Shown one piece after another: positions 1 to 6,204 of a stretch of DNA of 6,618 bases (its first letter is position 1; every line of letters begins with the position of its first letter). The translations under genes and the position numbers were made by a program. Source of the stretch: SXOA01 sp964444865 (GTDB lineage: Bacteria; Planctomycetota; Planctomycetia; Pirellulales; Pirellulaceae); the NCBI GenBank assembly GCA_964444865.1, contig CAYUJE010000342.1, positions 1 to 6,618 on the forward strand, written 5' to 3'. Under the pieces are notes generated by a model. That model was not told the DNA's origin. It saw only the letters and a program-made list of their open reading frames with translations, and searched no databases.

Positions 1-63
1 GACTTCCGCCTCACCGACGCCCACGGATAGACCAGGCCTTTCCAACCAGCGACCTATACCCGC

Positions 64-88
64 GTGTATATCGCAGACGCTCATACAC
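64..88. repeat. Short inverted repeat upstream of the cobalamin gene
   Basis: GTGTAT at 64-69 and its exact reverse complement ATACAC at 83-88 are separated by 13 bases. The repeat sits 30 bases before the GTG start of the CbiE-CbiT gene. Spacing between half-site centres is 19 bp, about two helical turns, so it could be an operator for a dimeric regulator. A 6 bp perfect match in over 100 bases can also arise by chance. No cobalamin riboswitch element is visible around it. Regulatory meaning is inference only. Confidence 0.3.
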
Positions 89-118
89 CCTACTTCAGAT
101 CCCTAACCCAGCTTCACC

Positions 119-1357
119 GTGGAAAAAATCCAGATCATCGGCATCGGAGATGACGGCTTGGAAGGGCTGACCGCGGCGGCGCGGCAGCTCATTGACAAAG
201 CGGAGTTGATTCTGGGAGCCAAGCCGACACTGGCAGCGGCCAGTAAGTCGGCGGCGGAGAAAGTGGAGGTGGCAGGCGACCTGGAGGGGATCATCCGCCG
301 TATCGAAGCCGCCAAGGGAAAGCGGATTGTCCTCCTCACCACAGGAGACCCGATGTTCTACGGCACCGCGCGCTTCCTTTGCGACCGGTTGGGGAAGGAG
401 CGGTTCGAAGTCACGCCGCACGTCAGCAGTATGCAGCTCGCTTTCGCCCGCGTGAAGGAAAGCTGGGACGAAGCCTACCTCACTAACCTCGCCACTCAGC
501 CTCTCGACCGAGTGGCGGAAAAGGCCCGCACGGCAGCCAAGGTCGGCCTGTTTACTACGGAAGCGATTCCGCCGGCCCAGGTCGCCAAAGCCCTGCTCGA
601 GCGTCGCATCGATTATTTCACCGCCTACGTCTGCGAAAATCTGGGATCTCCCGATGAATGCGTCACACAAGGGGAGCTGGCAGAAGTCGCAGCCCTGGAG
701 TTCTCGCCGCTCAACGTGATGATCCTCGTTCGCAAGCCGGATTTGCCGGATCGCCCTAGCGCGATGGCCGGCCGGCGGCTGTTCGGCAATCCGGACGAGG
801 CCTTTTTGCAGTCACATCCCAAGCGGGGACTGCTCACACCGGCCGAAGTCCGCTGCATCGCACTGGCCGAAATGGATTTGGGGTCTACGAGCGTCGTCTG
901 GGATATCGGGGCCGGCAGCGGCAGCGTGGCAATTGAAGCCGCGCAGATTGCCGGCGGCGGCAAAGTCTTCGCGATTGAAATGGACCCCGAAGACTACGCC
1001 CTAATCTCGTCAAACGCGGAAGCCTTTGGCGTGAGCAATTTAGTTCCTGTCCTGGGAAAAGCACCGGAAGCCTGGTCAGGCCTTCCCGCCCCCGACGCCG
1101 TTTTCGTCGGCGGCACCGGCCGGCAAGTGAGCCACATTGTAGAACAAGCCTTTGATCAGCTCCGCCCGGGCGGTCGCCTGATGGCCAACGTCGGCAGCAT
1201 CGACAACCTGGCTGCGGTCCGCGGAGTCCTCGTCGCCAAGGCTGGCGATGCCAAGGTCTGGATGATCAACCTCGCCCGTGGCAACGACCAGTTCGATCAG
1301 CTCCGGTTTGAATCGATGAGCCCGACGTTCCTGGTTGCCGCTGTGAAACCCAAGTAA
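119..1357 (+). CDS. cobL: Precorrin-6Y C5,15-methyltransferase (decarboxylating), CbiE-CbiT fusion
   Basis: This cytoplasmic corrin-ring enzyme uses S-adenosylmethionine to methylate C5 and C15 of precorrin-6B and removes the C12 acetate carboxyl during cobalamin synthesis. Both halves are present in one 412-residue chain, the usual length of CobL. The CbiE tetrapyrrole-methylase half spans about residues 1-210: GIGDDG at 8-13, TTGDPMFYG at 74-82, ENLGSPDE at 173-180 and SPLNVMIL at 196-203. The CbiT half spans about 225-412: TPAEVR at 240-245, the SAM-binding loop WDIGAGSGSVAIEAA at 261-275, acidic E287, PDAVFVGG at 325-332, LRPGGRLMANV at 348-358 and INLARG at 383-388. The GTG start is well fixed: an in-frame TAA lies at 104-106, and the first motif begins at residue 8. 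No Shine-Dalgarno sequence is visible before it. One oddity is that residues 125-127 read ATQ where CobL proteins normally have HGR. The name cobL (or cbiET) follows the fused architecture. Confidence in the family is high. Confidence 0.95.
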   Translation: MEKIQIIGIGDDGLEGLTAAARQLIDKAELILGAKPTLAAASKSAAEKVEVAGDLEGIIRRIEAAKGKRIVLLTTGDPMFYGTARFLCDRLGKERFEVTPHVSSMQLAFARVKESWDEAYLTNLATQPLDRVAEKARTAAKVGLFTTEAIPPAQVAKALLERRIDYFTAYVCENLGSPDECVTQGELAEVAALEFSPLNVMILVRKPDLPDRPSAMAGRRLFGNPDEAFLQSHPKRGLLTPAEVRCIALAEMDLGSTSVVWDIGAGSGSVAIEAAQIAGGGKVFAIEMDPEDYALISSNAEAFGVSNLVPVLGKAPEAWSGLPAPDAVFVGGTGRQVSHIVEQAFDQLRPGGRLMANVGSIDNLAAVRGVLVAKAGDAKVWMINLARGNDQFDQLRFESMSPTFLVAAVKPK

Positions 1358-1393
1358 CGAAGTCCTTGTAACGACGCTCTGCGACACTTCCCT

Positions 1394-1399
1394 GGAGAG
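1394..1399 (+). promoter_or_regulatory. Ribosome binding site deciding the GTG start at 1407
   Basis: GGAGAG lies 7 bases upstream of GTG 1407 and is a strong Shine-Dalgarno match. It favours this start over the in-frame GTG at 1464, which has only a distant AGGA-like stretch about 15 bases upstream. Confidence 0.7.
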
Positions 1400-1406
1400 A
1401 CTCAGA

Positions 1407-4400
1407 GTGTTTCAGACGTGCGTTTCCGCGCCGAGCGCGGGAACGAGGAAAAAGTGGATTCTTGTGAAACTCTCTAGATTTTCCATCGCTGTTACCCTGG
1501 CCATTGCCGTCGGATGCTCCACGGGGGCGGAAGTGAGTTTCCGCGAAGATATCGCCCCAATTTTTGAGCAGCGATGCCTCAGTTGCCATAACGAAGCGGA
1601 AAAAAAGGGGGGACTGTCGCTCCAAACGGAAAAGGGGGCTTTGGCGGGTGGTGAAAATGGAATTGCCATTATGCGTGGCAAGCCCGCGGAGAGTCTGCTG
1701 CTGGACTATATCAGCGGGGACAAGCCGGAGATGCCGAAAAAGGGGCCGCCCCTAACAAAGAAGGAAGTGGCCCTCGTCCGCAGTTGGATTACTGCCGGCG
1801 CAAAATGGCCCGCGAATTTAGCGTTATTGGACAAGGCGGTTGCCGATTCCAACTGGTGGTCCCTTCAGCCGCTCGTCCGCCCGCCGTTGCCGAAACTTGC
1901 GGTGGAAGACGAGCAGCGTCTTCGCACACCCATCGATGCGTTTATCCTGGCCAAGCTTCGCGAGAAGCAGCTTGCGCTCTCTCCCGAAGCCGACAAGCGA
2001 ACGCTCCTCCGCCGACTTTATCTCGACATCATCGGTCTGCCGCCGACACCGGAGGAAACCAGCCAGTTTCTCAGCGACGAGGATCCGCGAGCCTTTGAAA
2101 AACTGGTGGATAAACTGCTTGATTCTCCCCACTATGGCGAACGCTGGGCGCGGCATTGGCTCGATGTGGTCCATTACGCCGACACCCACGGCTATGACAA
2201 AGACAAGCTGCGGCCCAATGCCTGGCCCTACCGCGACTACGTCATCCGCTCACTGAACCAGGACAAGCCTTACGGCCAATTTGTACGAGAACAACTGGCG
2301 GGGGATGTGCTCTATCCGAGCACTGCGGATGGGATCGCGGCTCTTGGCTTCATTGCGGCGGGACCGTGGGATTTTGTCGGCCATGCGGAGGTGCCAGAAA
2401 CGAAGATCGATGGCATGGCGGCCCGCAACCTCGACCGGGACGACATGGTGACAGCCACGATGGTGGCCTTCTGCAGCACCACGGTGCAGTGCGCCCGATG
2501 CCACAACCACAAATTCGACCCCGTCAGCATGGAGGACTACTACAGCCTGCAATCTGTCTTTGCCGCGCTCGACCGAGCGGACAGGCCGTATGAGCCAGAT
2601 CCTGCCGTCGCTAAGCAGCGCCAGGAATTCGCCGCGAAGCTGGCGAGCCTGCAGAAGAAAAAGCTTCTCGTGGACGCCAAGGTTCGCGCCGCAGCCGGCG
2701 AGGAGCTGATTGCGATTGAAACCCGCCTGGCGGAGATTGCCAAGATTCCCCCCGAGGGAGAAAAGCCCGAGTATGGCTACCACAGTAACATTGAACCGCG
2801 GCAAGACGTGGTGAAGTGGGTGCAAGTTGATTTGGGAAAAAGCACAGCCCTGGAACGGCTGATTTATGTTGGCTGCCACGATGCCTTCAATAATATTGGG
2901 GCGGGATTTGGCTTCCCGGTCCGGTTCAAGATCGAAGCCTCAAATGATGAGCAGTTTGCCGCGGGCGTGGTGACTTTGGCGGACCATACGAAGGCCGATG
3001 TTGCCAATCCAGGGGTCGTGCCGCAAACCGCTATCGCGCCGAAGGGAACATCCGCTCGCTACATACGTGTCACGGCTAGCAAGCTGGCTCCGCGTGACAA
3101 GGACTTTATCCTCGCTCTCGGCGAACTCATGGTCCTTGCCCCCAGTGGTGAAAATCTGGCGGCCGGCAAGCCGGTCACTTCGCTCGACTCAATCGAAGCC
3201 CCCCCCCGTTGGAGCCGAAAAAATCTGGTGGATGGATATTACTACGGAATCAAATCGGCCTCGGCAGACGAGCTACTCAAGCTCACCGAACGGCGTCAGG
3301 CCATTCTCAGCAAAGCCCTCTCGCCACAACTGATGGCGGAGCTTGAGGACATCACCAAGGCCACGAAGGAGGCGGAACAGAGTCTCGCCGCCTTACCGCC
3401 TCAACAACTCGTCTACGCGGGCACCATTCACACCGGCAGTGGCATGTTTGCGGGAACCGGGGCCACGGGTGGCAAGCCGCGAGAGATTCGTGTTCTGCTC
3501 CGAGGAGATATCCAGCGGCCCGACAAGGTCGTGGGCCCCGGTGCAATCCCCATCATGGAAGGGGTCGATTCACGCTTTTCGCTGCCGCCGGATCACAAGG
3601 AGGGTGACCGGCGAGCTGCTCTCGCACAGTGGGTCACTCACGAGAAAAACCCACTCACCTGGCGGTCGATCGTCAACCGGGTCTGGCAATATCACTTTGG
3701 CCGCGGATTGGTTGACACCTCCGGCGATTTTGGCCGGATGGGCCAGCTGCCAACGCATCCGGAATTGCTCGATTGGCTGGCGGTGGAATTTCGGGACGGC
3801 GGTCAGTCGCTGAAGAAGTTGCATCGGCTCATCCTGCTTTCCAGCACTTACCGTCAAAGCTCCGCCCACAATGACGACTTCGCCAAAATCGACGCCAGTA
3901 ATCAATTCCGTTGGCGGGCCAATCGCCGCCGTCTCGATGCCGAGTCGCTCCGCGATGCTACCCTTGCCGTGGCCGGCAAGCTGAATCCAACGATGGGAGG
4001 GCCCGGTTACTGGGACTTCGTCCTGGAGAAGCCGGAGCACTCACCGCATTATGAGTACGACAAGATGGATCCTGACGACCCCAAGACCCATCGTCGCAGC
4101 ATTTATCGCTTCATCGTCCGCTCCGCCCCAGACCCCTTCATGGAATGCCTTGATTGCGCCGACCCATCGCAGATTGTGAATAGGAGAAACGTAACTCAAA
4201 ACGCCCTTTCGGCCCTCGCTCTCCTCAATAACAAATTCATGCTCCGGATGAGCGAGCATTTTGCCGCCCGCGTGGATGCCTCCGCCAAAACACCCGCGGA
4301 AAAAATCACCGCCGCCTTCCGCCTCACCCTCAGCCGCGATCCGACCGCGGAGGAGTTGAGCGAGTTAACCGCCTATGCGGAGAAATATGGAATGGCGAAC

Positions 4401-4448
4401 ACCTGCCGGGTGATTTTGAACCTGAATGAATTCCTGTTTGTGGATTGA
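1407..4448 (+). CDS. Secreted planctomycete cytochrome-type protein, PSCyt1-DUF1549-DUF1553 with discoidin-like insert
   Basis: This is a 1013-residue exported protein of a family abundant in planctomycetes whose reaction is unknown. The N-terminus has basic residues (RKK at 14-16, K21, R24) and a hydrophobic stretch at 25-36, then GC at 36-37 and a possible signal cleavage near residues 40-42. PSCyt1 spans about 45-137, with haem motif CLSCH at 57-61 and a likely axial methionine at 109 (EMPKKGPPLT). DUF1549 (PSCyt2) spans about 174-385, with GLPPTPEE, SPHYGERWARHWLDV and a second CxxCH, CARCHNHKFDP, at 362-372. Helical, charged stretches at 402-446 and 620-661 flank a discoidin-like beta region at 459-613 (WVQVDLGKS 471-479, RYIRV 551-555). 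DUF1553 (PSD1) spans about 736-1010, with NRVWQYHFGRGLVDTSGDFG, HPELLDWLAVEF, LSSTYRQSS and the closing LNLNEFLFVD. The chain is full-length, with no frameshift visible. A shorter start at GTG 1464 (residue 20) would give a more compact signal peptide. The DUF1501 gene follows after 9 bp, so the two are probably co-expressed. Covalent haem binding is expected from the motifs but not proven. Confidence 0.93.
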   Translation: MFQTCVSAPSAGTRKKWILVKLSRFSIAVTLAIAVGCSTGAEVSFREDIAPIFEQRCLSCHNEAEKKGGLSLQTEKGALAGGENGIAIMRGKPAESLLLDYISGDKPEMPKKGPPLTKKEVALVRSWITAGAKWPANLALLDKAVADSNWWSLQPLVRPPLPKLAVEDEQRLRTPIDAFILAKLREKQLALSPEADKRTLLRRLYLDIIGLPPTPEETSQFLSDEDPRAFEKLVDKLLDSPHYGERWARHWLDVVHYADTHGYDKDKLRPNAWPYRDYVIRSLNQDKPYGQFVREQLAGDVLYPSTADGIAALGFIAAGPWDFVGHAEVPETKIDGMAARNLDRDDMVTATMVAFCSTTVQCARCHNHKFDPVSMEDYYSLQSVFAALDRADRPYEPDPAVAKQRQEFAAKLASLQKKKLLVDAKVRAAAGEELIAIETRLAEIAKIPPEGEKPEYGYHSNIEPRQDVVKWVQVDLGKSTALERLIYVGCHDAFNNIGAGFGFPVRFKIEASNDEQFAAGVVTLADHTKADVANPGVVPQTAIAPKGTSARYIRVTASKLAPRDKDFILALGELMVLAPSGENLAAGKPVTSLDSIEAPPRWSRKNLVDGYYYGIKSASADELLKLTERRQAILSKALSPQLMAELEDITKATKEAEQSLAALPPQQLVYAGTIHTGSGMFAGTGATGGKPREIRVLLRGDIQRPDKVVGPGAIPIMEGVDSRFSLPPDHKEGDRRAALAQWVTHEKNPLTWRSIVNRVWQYHFGRGLVDTSGDFGRMGQLPTHPELLDWLAVEFRDGGQSLKKLHRLILLSSTYRQSSAHNDDFAKIDASNQFRWRANRRRLDAESLRDATLAVAGKLNPTMGGPGYWDFVLEKPEHSPHYEYDKMDPDDPKTHRRSIYRFIVRSAPDPFMECLDCADPSQIVNRRNVTQNALSALALLNNKFMLRMSEHFAARVDASAKTPAEKITAAFRLTLSRDPTAEELSELTAYAEKYGMANTCRVILNLNEFLFVD
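3199..3207 (+). repeat. Nine-cytosine homopolymer inside the cytochrome-type gene
   Basis: Nine consecutive C residues lie within codons 598-601 (A-P-P-R). The reading frame continues correctly on both sides: the discoidin-like NLVDG motif and the whole DUF1553 domain follow. It is therefore intact in this sequence but is a site prone to replication slippage or sequencing error. Confidence 0.9.
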
Positions 4449-4452
4449 GGAA
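4447..4452 (+). promoter_or_regulatory. Ribosome binding site of the DUF1501 gene
   Basis: GAGGAA overlaps the last two bases of the upstream TGA stop codon and lies 5 bases before ATG 4458. Sharing sequence with the end of the preceding gene indicates coupled translation of the pair. Confidence 0.75.
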
Positions 4453-4457
4453 TATCG

Positions 4458-5993
4458 ATGATTCACCAGCCAAAGAAATCCGTACTCAGTGCTGAGTTCC
4501 CTCTCTCCCGTCGCGCCCTCCTCGCCTCCCTGGGCCAAGGCTTCGGCTCCCTCGCACTTGCATCGCTACTTGGTAAGGATTTAGCTGCCGACGAGAATTC
4601 CAGTTCCAAAAACTCTCCGCCTCTCCCTCTCTCCGCCTCTCCTTCTCCCACCCGCGTCCTCCACCACCCCGCCAAAGCCAAGCGGGTCGTGCAGCTCTTC
4701 ATGTCCGGTGCCGCCAGCCATGTAGACCTGTGGGATTACAAACCGGTGCTGGAAAAAAAGCATGGCCAGCCGTCGGATTTTGGCGAGAAGGTCGAGGTCT
4801 TTCAAAACGGCCTCGGCCCTTGGCTCAAATCACCTTGGAAATGGCAGCAGTATGGCAAGTCCGGAAAGTACCTCAGCGAAATCACCGCGCCGCTGGGCAC
4901 ATGCGTCGATGACATCGCCTTTGTTCACAACATGGTCGGCAAGACGGGGGTCCACAGCCAGGCGACCCTTCTCCAAGCCACCGGTTTTCAAACGCCGGGT
5001 TTTCCGGGAATGGGAGCATGGGTCAGCTACGGCCTGGGAAGCCTGAACGATAATCTCCCCACGTTCGTTGTCCTGCCGGACCATCGCGGCTTTGGGCCGA
5101 GCGGGCCCAAGAACTGGGGCTCAGCATTTCTTCCCGCTCAGCATCAGGGGACCATTATCCGCCCCGGCACCGCCAACCCCATCGCCGATCTGTTTCCCAA
5201 CGGCGGCAAATTCATTACGAAGGATTCCGAGGCCGCGGCGTTGTCGCTGATGAAGAAGTTCAACAAGCAGCACGAATTGGCCCGCCCCGGCGATGACCGG
5301 CTGGAGGCCCGCATCAAAAGCTACGAATTGGCCGCCCAGATGCAGCTTTCCGCGCCGGAAGCCCTGGACCTTTCCGGCGAGCCGGCTCACATCCTGAAAC
5401 TCTACGGCCTGGACCACGGCAAATCGGCCTTCGACAAGGAAATCAACGAGATCGAAGAGACCGATTACTTTGGCCGCAAGTGCCTGGTTGCTCGCCGGTT
5501 GCTGGAACGGGGCGTTCGCTTTGTACAAATCTGGTCCGGCTGCGACAACGGCTTTCCTCGCCGCAATTGGGATTCGCACGAGGAACTCCACCGCGACCAC
5601 GGCCCGCTCGCTCTCGGCATGTCACGCGGAGCAGCCGCCCTCATCGCCGACCTGCGGCAGCGGGGGCTGCTCGAAGACACCCTCGTCCTCTGGACCACCG
5701 AATTCGGCCGCATGCCTTGCAGCCAAGGCCCCAACGGCCGGGACCACAACCCGTTCGTCTTCACCAACTGGCTTTGCGGCGGCGGCATCAAGGGGGGCAT
5801 TAGCCACGGCCCCAGCGACGAATGGGGCTTTCGGCCCCTGGACCGCGATAATCCCACCCAAGTTTACGACATCCACGCTACGATCCTGCATCTGCTGGGC
5901 ATCGACCACACCCGCCTCACCTTCCGCACCAGCGGCATCGACCGCCGCCTGACTGACGTGCATGGGCATGTGATCCAGGAATTGCTGGCCTAA
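4458..5993 (+). CDS. DUF1501 protein with twin-arginine export signal
   Basis: This is a 511-residue member of the DUF1501 family, which is related to the alkaline phosphatase/sulfatase fold. Its substrate is not known. The N-terminus is a Tat signal: PLSRRALLAS with the arginine pair at 18-19, then a hydrophobic stretch at about 20-38 and a small-residue cleavage region near 42-45. Export in a folded, possibly metal-loaded state is expected from this signal. A proline/serine-rich linker follows at about 48-65. Family landmarks come in order: ASHVDLWDYKP at 86-96, GVHSQATLLQATG at 164-176, WVSYGLGSLNDNLPTFVVLP at 188-207, NWDSHEELHRDHG at 370-382, WTTEFGRMP at 412-420, GRDHNPF at 427-433, and the C-terminal DIHATILHLLGIDH with RLTDVHGHVI. 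The Asp and His residues at 372, 374, 429 and 430 and E415 are likely metal or catalytic positions, by inference. The length is typical and the gene looks intact. It starts 9 bp after the cytochrome-type gene, a pairing recurrent in planctomycetes, which suggests that the products act together outside the cytoplasm. Confidence 0.93.
   Translation: MIHQPKKSVLSAEFPLSRRALLASLGQGFGSLALASLLGKDLAADENSSSKNSPPLPLSASPSPTRVLHHPAKAKRVVQLFMSGAASHVDLWDYKPVLEKKHGQPSDFGEKVEVFQNGLGPWLKSPWKWQQYGKSGKYLSEITAPLGTCVDDIAFVHNMVGKTGVHSQATLLQATGFQTPGFPGMGAWVSYGLGSLNDNLPTFVVLPDHRGFGPSGPKNWGSAFLPAQHQGTIIRPGTANPIADLFPNGGKFITKDSEAAALSLMKKFNKQHELARPGDDRLEARIKSYELAAQMQLSAPEALDLSGEPAHILKLYGLDHGKSAFDKEINEIEETDYFGRKCLVARRLLERGVRFVQIWSGCDNGFPRRNWDSHEELHRDHGPLALGMSRGAAALIADLRQRGLLEDTLVLWTTEFGRMPCSQGPNGRDHNPFVFTNWLCGGGIKGGISHGPSDEWGFRPLDRDNPTQVYDIHATILHLLGIDHTRLTFRTSGIDRRLTDVHGHVIQELLA
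4613..4644 (+). repeat. 16 bp tandem repeat, two units, pyrimidine-rich
   Basis: CTCTCCGCCTCTCC occurs at 4613-4626 and again at 4629-4642, giving a 16 bp period with the last two bases of each unit CT or TT. The + strand is almost pure pyrimidine here and continues to 4649. It encodes part of the PPLPLSASPSP linker after the Tat signal of the DUF1501 protein. Sixteen is not divisible by three, so gain or loss of one unit would shift the frame of that gene. Confidence 0.85.
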
Positions 5994-5995
5994 GT

Positions 5996-6016
5996 GGGCG
6001 GGCTTCCAGCCGGCCC
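5996..6016 (+). terminator. GC-rich hairpin just after the DUF1501 stop codon
   Basis: GGGCGGGC at 5996-6003 can pair with GCCGGCCC at 6009-6016 around a 5-base loop (TTCCA), giving an 8 bp stem with one G-G mismatch. It starts 2 bases after the stop codon, where a terminator or mRNA-end hairpin would be expected. No run of T follows, so it is not a classical intrinsic terminator. It may stabilise the 3' end of the operon transcript or have no function. Confidence 0.35.
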
Positions 6017-6111
6017 TGTACTACTTAGCCGCAAAGTCCCCGCAGACGCTAATCCAAGCCACGATATGGGCTTCAATTCGGCAAAATCATCGCCGGGACT
6101 CCCCCTTTGCG

Positions 6112-6139
6112 TTGATTCCTTTCCCAGGCTTGCTATACT
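6112..6139 (+). promoter_or_regulatory. Candidate sigma-70-type promoter for the MFS gene
   Basis: TTGATT at 6112-6117 (4 of 6 match to TTGACA) and TATACT at 6134-6139 (5 of 6 match to TATAAT) are separated by 16 bases. A TG one base before the -10 hexamer resembles an extended -10 element. Transcription would begin near 6146, leaving a leader of about 60 bases that contains a pyrimidine-rich stretch at 6158-6177. Planctomycete promoters are poorly characterised, so this rests on the bacterial consensus. Confidence 0.45.
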
Positions 6140-6192
6140 CTCCAACTTGCTTAAGAATCCCTCTCCTCTTCCTTTCACCGTGTTTTGACCTT

Positions 6193-6196
6193 GGAG
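6193..6196 (+). promoter_or_regulatory. Ribosome binding site of the MFS gene
   Basis: GGAG lies 8 bases upstream of ATG 6205, a normal spacing. It supports that codon as the start. Confidence 0.6.
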
Positions 6197-6204
6197 TGAC
6201 CTCG

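Noticed and set aside
1..30. Possible C-terminal tail of an upstream gene (DFRLTDAHG then TAG at 28-30)
   Set aside because: Nine codons without a recognisable motif cannot be distinguished from chance. It is only compatible with a gene entering from the left.
1..118. Cobalamin riboswitch upstream of the CbiE-CbiT gene
   Set aside because: No GCCACTG B12-box-like sequence is present, and the space is too short for a full aptamer.
2250..2879. Long antisense open frame, 209 codons, on the - strand
   Set aside because: It lies wholly within the DUF1549/insert coding region, whose + strand product matches a known family. The opposite frame is open because of GC-rich codon bias and shows no recognisable domain.
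4146..4157. Third C-x-x-C (C914-L-D-C917) as an additional haem site in DUF1553
   Set aside because: It is followed by alanine instead of histidine, so it does not meet the CxxCH pattern. It could be a metal or disulfide pair, but nothing supports that.
119..4448. Functional link between cobalamin synthesis and the cytochrome-type gene because they are neighbours
   Set aside because: A 49 bp gap in the same direction permits co-transcription, but no shared pathway or regulatory site is visible, and DUF1549/DUF1553 genes lie next to many unrelated genes in planctomycetes.
5121..5600. Antisense open frame, 159 codons, opposite the DUF1501 gene
   Set aside because: It is a mirror of a conserved + strand domain, with no independent ribosome site or motif noticed.
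5994..6204. Small RNA, tRNA or short gene in the 211 bp gap
   Set aside because: No cloverleaf, no ribosome site with a convincing frame, and no repeats beyond the hairpin and promoter-like elements already listed.
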